Part shown: positions 16,285 to 22,602 of the stretch, piece after piece
How the letters are laid out: every line of letters starts with the position of its first letter
How positions within the stretch are numbered: the first letter of the stretch is position 1
Assembly (NCBI GenBank): GCA_002329365.1
Contig: DCUB01000048.1
Span: forward strand, 1 to 22,602
Length of the DNA stretch: 22,602 bases
Direction: 5' to 3'
DNA from: Ruminococcaceae bacterium UBA1425
GTDB lineage: Bacteria; Bacillota; Clostridia; Oscillospirales; Acutalibacteraceae
Translations under genes and position numbers: made by a program
Notes under the pieces: model-generated
The model's input: only the letters and a program-made list of their open reading frames with translations
The model's database searches: none
Told to the model about the DNA's origin: nothing

Positions 16285-17694
16285 TTGCGGCTGACCGAAA
16301 GAATACAGCGTACCGCCGCCGGGGCGGCAACGGATCGCGTGCTGCGATACATCGACAAGGATCCCGAAAGGAATCTTTTAAATCTCATTAACAACGCGCA
16401 AAGGCTTGTCGGCGGAACTTTTCCCGAAAAGTATTTCGACAGCTTTCGTGCCGCCGTAAGCGACCCCGAAAACGTCTGGTCGCAGTTTGCCCGGAACCTG
16501 CTGTCCGACGTCGACAGAACCGTCCTTAAAAAAATGCTGCTGGCTCTCGGGCTCGGCACATACAACGGCACGAAGGCGGTCCGCGCAAACCGCGAGAAAT
16601 ACAAGTGCAACATCCCTTATATCATCCTGCTCGACCCGACGAGCGCGTGCAATCTTAAGTGCCGCGGCTGCTGGGCGGCGGAATACGGGAACAAAAGCAG
16701 CCTTACCTATGACGAGATGGAAAGTATTGTGTCGCAGGGCGTCGGGCTCGGCGCGCACCTTTATATGTTTACGGGCGGCGAGCCGCTCATAAGAAAAGAC
16801 GATATCCTCCGCCTTTGCAGCGCGCACCCCGACTGCGCCTTTCTCGCCTATACAAATTCAACGCTGATAGACGACGACTTCTGTATAAAGATGAACGAAG
16901 CGGGCAATCTCTCGCTTGCCTTAAGCATAGAGGGCAGCCGCGAAACAAACGACAGCCGCCGCGGAGAAGGCAGCTACGACAAAACAATACGGGCAATGCG
17001 TCTTTTGAAAAAGCACAAATGCCTTTTCGGCATCTCCGTGTGCTACACAAGCGAAAACCTGTCTACGGTTACGGGCGACGAGTTCCTTGACAGCATGGTC
17101 AAAGAGGGCGTAAAGTTTGCTCTTTGCTTTAATTATATGCCCGTCGGCAGCAGCGCAAGACCGGAGCTTGTGCCTGCGCCCGAGCAGCGCCGCGAGCTTT
17201 ACCGCCGCCTTCGCGTTTTAAGAAACGGGAAAACGGGCAAGCCGATGTTTATTATGGACTTCCAGAACGACGGCGAATATGTCGGCGGCTGCATCGCGGG
17301 CGGCAGAAACTATTTTCACATTAATTCGGCAGGCGATATAGAGCCCTGCGTTTTCGTGCATTATTCCGATTCGAACATCCGCACCGACACGCTGCTCGAC
17401 GCGCTTAGAAAGCCGCTTTTTCAGGCGTTCTGGCACAACCAGCCGTTCAACGACAACCACCTGCGCCCGTGCCCGTTTTTTGAAAATCCCGCGTGCCTGA
17501 AAAAAATCGTAAACGAAACGGGCGCAAAGGCAACGGACCTTATTTCGCCCGAGCCTGTCGAAACGCTTTGCGACCGCTGCGCCGGGTACGCCGAAAAATG
17601 GGCTCCCGTAGCGGACGAGCTGTGGAGCTCGACAAAGCACCCGAACCCGAAAACGCAGTATTTCCGCGACACGCCCGAGGGCAGGGCAAGGTAG
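16285..17694 (+). CDS. radical SAM/SPASM protein
   Basis: Cytosolic radical S-adenosylmethionine enzyme of 469 residues. The 4Fe-4S motif is C-x3-C-x2-C (C122, C126, C129 in SACNLKCRGCW), and GGEP at 164-167 is the SAM-binding strand. The C-terminal third holds a SPASM-like set of Cys: VGGC, IEPC, RPC, PAC and a final LCDRC, which would ligate extra clusters. The N-terminal 110 residues are helical and of unknown role. Family members modify peptides or other substrates, but no small precursor peptide is seen next to it and I assign no substrate. The TTG start is chosen by its ribosome site. The neighbour on the other strand is the TVP38 protein. Confidence 0.9.
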   Translation: MRLTERIQRTAAGAATDRVLRYIDKDPERNLLNLINNAQRLVGGTFPEKYFDSFRAAVSDPENVWSQFARNLLSDVDRTVLKKMLLALGLGTYNGTKAVRANREKYKCNIPYIILLDPTSACNLKCRGCWAAEYGNKSSLTYDEMESIVSQGVGLGAHLYMFTGGEPLIRKDDILRLCSAHPDCAFLAYTNSTLIDDDFCIKMNEAGNLSLALSIEGSRETNDSRRGEGSYDKTIRAMRLLKKHKCLFGISVCYTSENLSTVTGDEFLDSMVKEGVKFALCFNYMPVGSSARPELVPAPEQRRELYRRLRVLRNGKTGKPMFIMDFQNDGEYVGGCIAGGRNYFHINSAGDIEPCVFVHYSDSNIRTDTLLDALRKPLFQAFWHNQPFNDNHLRPCPFFENPACLKKIVNETGAKATDLISPEPVETLCDRCAGYAEKWAPVADELWSSTKHPNPKTQYFRDTPEGRAR

Positions 17695-17778
17695 AAAAAG
17701 CTTTAAGCTTCTTATAAGCCGCAACCCGAAAAACGGTATGCAGCTTCACGAAATACAGCCCGCTTGACAACCTCCGAT

Positions 17779-17824
17779 AAAAAGCAAAAAGCCCTTGTGT
17801 ATCAACAACGATACGCAGGGGCTT
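17779..17824 (-). terminator. terminator of tRNA-Lys
   Basis: GATACGCAGGGGCTT (17810-17824) pairs with AAGCCCTTGTGTATC (17789-17803) as a 15-bp stem with two imperfect pairs and a six-base loop. On the minus strand T-rich sequence follows (17779-17790). It lies seven bases past the tRNA 3' end. Confidence 0.85.
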
Positions 17825-17830
17825 CAAGTT

Positions 17831-17906
17831 TGGTGATCCATCGGAGATTCGAACTCCGGACACCTTGATTAAAAGTCAAGTGCTCTGCCGACTGAGCTAA
17901 TGGATC
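17831..17906 (-). tRNA. tRNA-Lys (TTT anticodon)
   Basis: Full cloverleaf of 76 bases with encoded CCA. The acceptor stem is GATCCAT with ATGGATC (7 bp), the D-stem GCTC/GAGC, the anticodon stem CTTGA/TCAAG with loop CTTTTAA, and the T-stem CGGAG/CTCCG with loop TTCGAAT. The anticodon is TTT at 17871-17873, reading lysine AAA/AAG. Confidence 0.98.
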
Positions 17907-17924
17907 GCTTGCAAACGCTAAAAT

Positions 17925-17953
17925 ATAATATATGATTCTCCTGACGTTGTCAA
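17925..17953 (-). promoter_or_regulatory. promoter of tRNA-Lys
   Basis: On the minus strand TTGACA (17948-17953) and TATTAT (17925-17930) are 17 bases apart. This is a strong housekeeping promoter placed about 18 bases before the tRNA 5' end, so the tRNA is a single-gene unit. Confidence 0.85.
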
Positions 17954-18086
17954 GGGTTTTTGCACATTTTTGCGACAAGATTGATTAATATAACGCCGTG
18001 CCGTCGTCGTCCGGCTCTGTTGACCGCTCATTTTCCCGCGGTTTTCCCGGCATTTTGTTCATTATTCCCGCAACGTCGAAAATCAT

Positions 18087-18115
18087 TCATATTCGGAACC
18101 TCCGCGGCATACTAT
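18087..18115 (+). promoter_or_regulatory. sigma-E-like promoter of spoIIID
   Basis: TCATATT (18087-18093) and CATACTAT (18108-18115) are 14 bases apart. This matches the mother-cell sigma-E pattern (ATATT-like -35, CATACANT -10, 13-15 spacing). It lies about 30 bases before the TTG start, as expected since spoIIID belongs to the sigma-E regulon in Bacillus. Confidence 0.65.
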
Positions 18116-18145
18116 TAGTGATACGTCTGCAAGGGAGGTCATTTT

Positions 18146-18397
18146 TTGAAAGGCATCGTTGAGGAAAGAGCCGTAGACCTGGGCGAATATATCGTCGAAA
18201 ACAAGACCACTGTGCGTGCGGCGGCAAAACAGTTCGGAGTAAGCAAATCTACGGTACATATGGACGTTTCTCAGCGGCTTCGCAAGCTTAATCCGCAGCT
18301 TTACAACGAGGTGCGCGAAGTGCTTGATATAAACAAGTCGCAGCGTCATATCCGGGGAGGTCTTGCAACTAAGGAAAAATACAAAAACGGCGTGTGA
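18146..18397 (+). CDS. spoIIID: sporulation transcriptional regulator SpoIIID
   Basis: Small DNA-binding regulator of the mother cell during spore formation. It activates or represses sigma-E genes and switches on sigma-K. The 83 residues are close to the 80-93 of known SpoIIID proteins. The helix-turn-helix covers about 22-44 (TVRAAAKQFGVSKSTVHMDV), and the basic C-terminal tail with KSQRHIRGGLATKEKY matches the second DNA contact of the family. The start is TTG at 18146 with AGGGAGGT six bases upstream. A sigma-E-like promoter precedes it and an intrinsic terminator follows. It is strong evidence that the organism belongs to an endospore-forming lineage. Confidence 0.96.
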   Translation: MKGIVEERAVDLGEYIVENKTTVRAAAKQFGVSKSTVHMDVSQRLRKLNPQLYNEVREVLDINKSQRHIRGGLATKEKYKNGV

Positions 18398-18433
18398 CAA
18401 AGCGGTTTCGCATATTTTGTCGGCAGCGTCTCA

Positions 18434-18472
18434 AAACGCCGCGTCATCCCATAATGACGCGGCTGTTTTTGT
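18434..18472 (+). terminator. terminator of spoIIID
   Basis: GCCGCGTCAT (18438-18447) pairs perfectly with ATGACGCGGC (18454-18463) around a six-base loop, followed by TGTTTTTGTT. The reverse strand gives GTTTTGA after the stem, so it may also end the convergent kinase-like gene. Confidence 0.9.
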
Positions 18473-18486
18473 TGCGCCGTTTTATT

Positions 18487-19479
18487 TTAAGGCTGATGCT
18501 CACAACTCATACTCTTGTCCTTTTTTTCTCCGCCGGGCTGGTTCGGATTTTCCTCAAGCAGCCTTTTTGCTTCTTTTGCCGCCGCCCTCAGCGCGGGCGT
18601 TGTTCTGCGCCCGGATTTTATGCATGCTCCCGCCTCGTCCCACAGCCTGTAAACGGCGCATTTAAGGTCGCAGTTATGCGAAACCTTTGCCTTTGACCTG
18701 TACGCGTCATAAAGCCCGAGCCGTTCCCCGTCAGCGTCTTTCAGTCTGAACAGCTCATAATCCCTGTCGGCATACATCGCGTTCGCCGTGCCCGTAAAGG
18801 CGACGGGCAGAAGCGTTGTTGTGTCTGCCAGAATATTGCCTGCGCTCAGATTTCCGTGAATGAGAGCAGCGGACGTAACGTTTTCGGAAAGGATTTTGTC
18901 AAGACGCGCGCTCATACTTTCCATAACCGAAACGGCCTTTTTGTCGAAGCGCCCGTTTTTTGCTTTTTCGCGCGCGCGGCGCAGTATCACCTCGGCTGTC
19001 GGCTTGTAAAACGCCAGCCAGCTTTCAAAAACAGGCTCCGAAGCCGAACCGAACCTGTCGCATGTGTTTTCGTGGATGGAAACGAGCGCGTCGGCGACAG
19101 CTTCCGCAAACCGCGCCCTCCGCACACGGTCTTTCAAAATCCTGCGCCTGAGGGATGACGCGTCGCGGCCGATTATATGCTCCATGCACAGGAAATCAAA
19201 GGGGACATCCTCTGTCGCGTCATGCGTAAAAAGCACCTTCGGAAGGCGTATCGGTGAAAGCCCGCCGAGCAGTCCGAGGTTTATAGCCTCCCTCTCCCGC
19301 ACCGCTCTATTTGAATAAGCTTTTACGACGACTGCAAAGGGCGGGACATTCATCGTAACATAAAAGGCTTGTCCGTCGCCGCCGCCCCGTAATTGTCTGC
19401 AGCCGGTGACAATGCAGTTCATGCGGGCTTCCACGGCTGACGCAATCTGCAGCATTGTTTTTTTCATCCTGCCGTCCAT
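18487..19479 (-). CDS. fructosamine-kinase/APH-fold protein, likely pseudokinase
   Basis: 330-residue protein with the fold of aminoglycoside phosphotransferases and fructosamine-3-kinases. The N-lobe has VVVKAYSN (ATP-binding Lys) and an EREAINLGLL helix with the partner Glu. The hinge region reads FDFLCMEHIIG. The Brenner motif reads HGNLSAGN instead of HGDLxxGN, so the catalytic Asp is Asn (codon AAT at 18850-18852). The metal-binding Asp of the following DxD/DPA motif also appears lost (LPVAFTGTAN). ADRDYELFRL and the C-terminal YRLWDEAG helix resemble fructosamine kinases. Catalysis is therefore doubtful. The start is the ATG at 19479 with AGAGGGG close by; the ATG at 19467 is an alternative. 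It is probably read from the upstream gene through a hairpin. Confidence 0.8.
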   Translation of the reverse strand: MDGRMKKTMLQIASAVEARMNCIVTGCRQLRGGGDGQAFYVTMNVPPFAVVVKAYSNRAVREREAINLGLLGGLSPIRLPKVLFTHDATEDVPFDFLCMEHIIGRDASSLRRRILKDRVRRARFAEAVADALVSIHENTCDRFGSASEPVFESWLAFYKPTAEVILRRAREKAKNGRFDKKAVSVMESMSARLDKILSENVTSAALIHGNLSAGNILADTTTLLPVAFTGTANAMYADRDYELFRLKDADGERLGLYDAYRSKAKVSHNCDLKCAVYRLWDEAGACIKSGRRTTPALRAAAKEAKRLLEENPNQPGGEKKDKSMSCEHQP

Positions 19480-19507
19480 CGTCCCCTCTTTCCTTTCCCG
19501 TTGTCAA

Positions 19508-19547
19508 AACGGAGCCGTTTCGCAGCAATACGCGCAACGGCTCCGTT
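19508..19547 (-). terminator. terminator or attenuator after the Ig/DUF4474 gene
   Basis: AACGGAGCCGTT (19508-19519) and AACGGCTCCGTT (19536-19547) form a perfect 12-bp stem with a 16-base loop. On the minus strand a short TTTT follows. The kinase-like gene starts only 28 bases after it and no separate promoter is seen, so partial read-through is likely. Confidence 0.75.
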
Positions 19548-19565
19548 AATTCGTTTACCCTACTG

Positions 19566-20702
19566 TCAGATAATCAGCAGCAGCGCCATAAAGCCGCCGC
19601 CAAGGAACATAAACCCCAACACTATGAACAGCAAAAGAACAATCCCGATAACTCCCGAAGCGGCAAGCACGCCGAAGGTTGTCTTTATTGCCATTGTGTT
19701 CTCTGCCTCGGATATATCCTGCCAAATTATATGAACGTCCTTTCCGTCCACATAAAACTTATCGTGAATAAGGGCCTGCTCGTTGCCGCAGTCTATGAAG
19801 CCGCAGTCCACAAGACCCTGCGCGAAAAGCGCAGCCATTTCCTCGTCCTTCATAGTGATGGTTGTCGTCATGCGAAGCTCGTCTGCCGGCTCGACGTCGC
19901 GCAGATGACCTGCCTTGAATCCCGTACACCACCAGTATTTGTCGTACGGACGTTCAAGCTCGAACTCATAGTTGCCGTCGTTCTTCTTGTCGTGATACAG
20001 CGACATTTTAATGTCGAGCCAGTTTTCTTCTTCGGGACACTTAAAGTGTGTAAAGACCGTTGCCTCTTTGTCTGACATCTTCTTTGTATAAACGCCTACC
20101 TCGCTTCCGTAGAACAGCAGGCCGTACTGCCCTTTCCAGAGCTGAATCATCCAGTCAAGGTTGTTGTATCTGAAATAAACACGGATATAGTCGTACTCGA
20201 GAAGGATATAAGGCGCCACAAGGTCGTAAATATTGGTGAATCCGAATGCGTACTGCCAGCAGTCCTTGTCGTCGGTATAATAATAGTCGTCGTCGTAGCT
20301 GTAACGGTAGCCGAGCCTTTGACGTTTTTCAAGCATGTTTAACAGGAGGTTACTGTTTCTTACGCAGTAAATAACAAAGGAATCGGAAATGTCAAGCTCC
20401 GGCACCGCCGCCTTTATGGTTGCCCTTCCTATGGAACACCCCGTAACAAGACCGTTTTGATCCACCTTTGCCACGCTTGTGTCCGACGAGCTCCACTGAA
20501 TGCTGTAGCTCCCGCCGTCGACCGTTACGAGCGTTGCCGTCATCTGAACGGTTTTGTTCTTTGTGACCGACATGGACGCTGACGAAATTTTAATCGAGTT
20601 TTCCGGGGGAGGCTCGTCTGCAGCGACATAAACCACGGTAAAGCTTGCGAAGATAATAAGCGCCGTCACCAGAACGAGAGCTTTTCTCAGGTGATTCTTC
20701 AT
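19566..20702 (-). CDS. secreted Ig-like/DUF4474 membrane-anchored protein
   Basis: 378-residue protein. Residues 1-28 are a signal peptide (KKAL-type basic start, hydrophobic core, VAADE). Residues 36-113 form a bacterial Ig-like (BIG2) domain with SSDTSVAKVDQNGLVTG and IGRATIKA. The middle, about 130-320, matches DUF4474 by pattern: GYRYSYDDDYYY, DLDWMIQ-type LDWMIQLWKGQYGLLFYG, and KYWWCTGFKAGHL. The C-terminus has one or two membrane helices (about 338-378), which would tether it outside the cell. Two Cys in VDCGFIDCG could bond. No enzymatic function is known for DUF4474. The ATG at 20702 has AAGGAGTG upstream and a consensus promoter. It lies between the split subtilase and the pseudokinase. 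Confidence 0.88.
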   Translation of the reverse strand: MKNHLRKALVLVTALIIFASFTVVYVAADEPPPENSIKISSASMSVTKNKTVQMTATLVTVDGGSYSIQWSSSDTSVAKVDQNGLVTGCSIGRATIKAAVPELDISDSFVIYCVRNSNLLLNMLEKRQRLGYRYSYDDDYYYTDDKDCWQYAFGFTNIYDLVAPYILLEYDYIRVYFRYNNLDWMIQLWKGQYGLLFYGSEVGVYTKKMSDKEATVFTHFKCPEEENWLDIKMSLYHDKKNDGNYEFELERPYDKYWWCTGFKAGHLRDVEPADELRMTTTITMKDEEMAALFAQGLVDCGFIDCGNEQALIHDKFYVDGKDVHIIWQDISEAENTMAIKTTFGVLAASGVIGIVLLLFIVLGFMFLGGGFMALLLII

Positions 20703-20736
20703 ATACGCTGTTCACTCCTTAATATTAATAATGTTT

Positions 20737-20754
20737 AATCAGATATAACTGATT
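20737..20754. promoter_or_regulatory. palindromic operator candidate
   Basis: AATCAGATATAACTGATT is an 18-bp near-palindrome (16 of 18 positions symmetric). It covers the expected transcription start of the promoter at 20756-20784, where a bound repressor would block initiation. Confidence 0.45.
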
Positions 20755-20755
20755 T

Positions 20756-20784
20756 ATTATATAGTATAGTGTGTTTATTGTCAA
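20756..20784 (-). promoter_or_regulatory. consensus promoter of the Ig/DUF4474 gene
   Basis: On the minus strand TTGACA (20779-20784) and TATAAT (20756-20761) are exactly 17 bases apart, a full match to the housekeeping sigma consensus at both boxes. Transcription should begin near 20749. Confidence 0.85.
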
Positions 20785-20814
20785 TATATTCCGGCTCTGC
20801 CGCATTATTTCCTG

Positions 20815-21387
20815 TTATTCTCCCGTTTCGCCGCGGTAGCTTTCGGCAAGCTCTGATGTAAAGTTGCTTTCGGCAAAAAACGGCGCCGCCGCTTTTTCGG
20901 TTGACGTTTCCTCCGCGCTGCTTTCCGTTTCCGTCTCCGTTTCGGCTTCCGTTTCAGTCACGGTTTCCGGCGGAAGCGTAGCTATTGCCGCCTCGACGGA
21001 AAGCCTTGCGTTTACAAGGGGATAGCTGTATTCCTTTAAGCTTTCGTGGAAATATACCTCCGCGCCGTATCTGCTGTTTCCGGGCGAGCAGACAATATCC
21101 CTGACCTGCGCTCCCGTAAGCTGCGGATTTACCGACCACACAAGCGCGGCGATACCCGTTACGACGGGAGCCGCCATAGACGTTCCGGACTTGTAGGAGT
21201 AATTTCCGTTTTCCGCCGTATCGCAGCTGAACACGGAGCTGCCCGGCGCACAGATGTCCACGTTTGCCCCGACGTTTGAAAACGACGACTGGTAATAGCT
21301 CTCGCCGTTAAAGACGTTTATGACGCTGCCGACTATTATGATTCTGTCAAGCACTTCGCGTTTTTTTTTCGCGGGAAAGTCCCGCAA
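20815..21387 (-). CDS. subtilisin-like protease, C-terminal part (frameshifted)
   Basis: Downstream frame of the split S8 protease, 190 residues if read from a TTG at 21387. It holds the catalytic Ser in GTSMAAP (residue 70 of this frame), DRIIIVGSV at the start, and SNVGANVDICAPGSSV, all standard S8 segments. The tail is Thr/Glu-rich (TEAETETETESS), then ends ETGE without a sortase motif. The TTG has only a fair ribosome site and the product would lack Asp and His, so it is better read as the second half of the upstream ORF, joined at the run of nine A (21361-21369). Losing one A gives SREKKREVLDRIIIVGS, a natural S8 sequence. Confidence 0.85.
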   Translation of the reverse strand: MRDFPAKKKREVLDRIIIVGSVINVFNGESYYQSSFSNVGANVDICAPGSSVFSCDTAENGNYSYKSGTSMAAPVVTGIAALVWSVNPQLTGAQVRDIVCSPGNSRYGAEVYFHESLKEYSYPLVNARLSVEAAIATLPPETVTETEAETETETESSAEETSTEKAAAPFFAESNFTSELAESYRGETGE

Positions 21388-22567
21388 ACACGTTTTTCTC
21401 CGTTATGCTCGAGAACGTGCCGTTATAGAAGCTGTCGCAGGGCGCTCCTGTCACGCCGTCGCCGTTTCCGGCGGACTGAACGACGACAAAATCGTAACCC
21501 CTTGCGAGCAGGCGGGAAATGACGAGAGAGAAAAACCCCGCCTCTATGTTCATCCCGATGTTCCAGAAAAACTCAAACCTTTTGTCAAACGAGCCGCTTG
21601 AGCCGAGCGAGAGGTTAATAACCTTTGCGCCGCTTCTGACAAGCGCTATGAAGCCGGTGACAATTCTCTCCTCGTTCACCCAGTGCTGACCGTCGCTGTC
21701 CGCCTCCCAGTCGACGCAGACAAGCTCCGCGTTGTCGCAGATGCCCGTTATGCCTTTTTGATTGTTTGCCTTTGCGGCTATGATTCCGGCGACATGCGTT
21801 CCGTGCGAATCCGGCGCGCTTCTTTTTTCAAACCATTTTGAAGGGAAGGATATCCTGCCCTCCAAGTCCTCGTGCGCCGTGTCAAAGCCGCTGTCAAGCA
21901 CTCCTATTTTGATTTTCCCGAAATATTCCGAGTAATCCCACGCGCTTATTGTCTCCGTCGCCTCAAGCCACCAGTTGCCTCCGTTCGGGCGGCTCTCGTC
22001 CCAGCCGTACGACTGGTCAGCGCCCTCGGCGTTTGTCCACGGGTCGTCAGGAACGGCCGCCTCTTTCCTGATAAAAGCCATGTTCGGCACTGCGAGCGCG
22101 ACGTCGTCGTGCTCCGTCAGCTTTTCGCACAGCGTACAAAGCTCCCCGAACGGAAGCTCGCGTATTTTTACCTGATATTTATTGAGGATTGCCGAAAAGC
22201 CGACAACCCTGCCGCCTATGTCTTTTAATACGGAAAGCTTTGACGACAGCGGCGCGCCGTATTCAAACATTATGATAAGCTCGTCGTCAACATAGCCGAC
22301 GCCGTCCGAAAGCGCGGTTATGTCGCCGGTCGACGGCTCGCGGAAGTAGTCGCCGCCTGTCGATTCCTTGATATTTACTCCCTCCGCCCTTAACGCGTCG
22401 GCCTTCATCTGAGCGTGGGTTTCAAGCTCCTCGGGGCTGCTCTCCTCCGTGAACGGGCCGTCGGCGGTAACGCTATTAGCGGTCAAAAAAGATTTTAATG
22501 TCCCCGTTCCCGTTTTTATTCCGGGGCTTATAACCGCGACAGCGATAACGAGAGAAAGCGCAAGCAT
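21347..22567 (-). CDS. secreted subtilisin-like protease, N-terminal part (frameshifted)
   Basis: Upstream frame, 406 residues. It has a hydrophobic signal segment (1-17), a propeptide-like region with VDDELIIMFEYG and YQVKIRELP (about 90-165), and the S8 core. Catalytic Asp225 is in IGVLDSGFD, His255 in SHGTHVAG and the oxyanion Asn368 in QSAGNGDG. It stops with TRSA just after a run of nine A at 21361-21369 and so lacks the catalytic Ser, which is in the other frame. Joined, the protein is about 583 residues. The ATG at 22567 is an internal-looking start: the frame stays open to the window edge, so the real N-terminus may lie further upstream. Confidence 0.87.
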   Translation of the reverse strand: MLALSLVIAVAVISPGIKTGTGTLKSFLTANSVTADGPFTEESSPEELETHAQMKADALRAEGVNIKESTGGDYFREPSTGDITALSDGVGYVDDELIIMFEYGAPLSSKLSVLKDIGGRVVGFSAILNKYQVKIRELPFGELCTLCEKLTEHDDVALAVPNMAFIRKEAAVPDDPWTNAEGADQSYGWDESRPNGGNWWLEATETISAWDYSEYFGKIKIGVLDSGFDTAHEDLEGRISFPSKWFEKRSAPDSHGTHVAGIIAAKANNQKGITGICDNAELVCVDWEADSDGQHWVNEERIVTGFIALVRSGAKVINLSLGSSGSFDKRFEFFWNIGMNIEAGFFSLVISRLLARGYDFVVVQSAGNGDGVTGAPCDSFYNGTFSSITEKNVFAGLSREKKTRSA

Positions 22568-22602
22568 TCTGTTTTTAATATCATGTTTATGACCATTCCT
22601 TT

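Noticed and set aside
17985..18062. 25-codon minus-strand frame between tRNA-Lys and spoIIID
   Set aside because: Very short, polar, no clear ribosome site. The region is explained by the tRNA promoter and the sigma-E-like promoter.
20793..20805. Hairpin after the subtilase (CCGGCTCTGCCGC) as a terminator
   Set aside because: The stem is only four pairs and no T-run follows on the minus strand.

Overview
The window reads as a chromosomal segment of an anaerobic, spore-forming Clostridia-type bacterium, most like gut Oscillospiraceae or a related family. The pointers are spoIIID behind a sigma-E-like promoter, a paired gltX-glnS, an mreBCD cluster, moderately high GC with AT-rich intergenic gaps, strong Shine-Dalgarno (SD) sites and frequent TTG starts. 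The placement is inference; no rRNA or species marker is present.

Left part (48-13118, all minus strand). A consensus-like promoter at 13158-13186 starts a very compact run: gltX, glnS, a four-helix membrane protein, a lipoprotein, mreB, mreC, mreD, a zinc-ribbon/TPR membrane protein, a small membrane protein and a SufC-like ATPase. Gaps are at most 34 bp, with TTGA/ATGA overlaps, so this is probably one operon joining glutamate/glutamine tRNA charging to cell-shape genes and an unknown membrane module. It ends at an inverted array of TGTACA heptamers (3126-3193). A cytoplasmic GH2 beta-galactosidase-type gene follows.

Middle (13119-17694). Divergent from gltX are an iron-containing alcohol dehydrogenase and a DegV-family lipid-binding protein on the plus strand. 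A TVP38/TMEM64 membrane protein is convergent with degV (25 bp overlap) and divergent from a radical SAM/SPASM protein, whose leader carries a second, unrelated 7-bp tandem array (16237-16271).

Right part (17779-22602). tRNA-Lys(TTT) sits with a promoter and terminator of its own (minus strand). spoIIID (plus) has a sigma-E-like promoter and a strong terminator. Then, on the minus strand, come a probable pseudokinase of the fructosamine-kinase/APH fold, a secreted Ig-like/DUF4474 membrane-anchored protein with a textbook promoter, and a secreted subtilisin-like protease. The protease is split in two frames at a run of nine A residues, which separates Asp/His from the catalytic Ser.

No CRISPR array, insertion sequence, phage gene or origin was seen. 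No stretch over 300 bp lacks a gene. The least ordinary items are the two heptamer arrays, the A9-split subtilase, the pseudokinase and the orphan SufC-like ATPase module.
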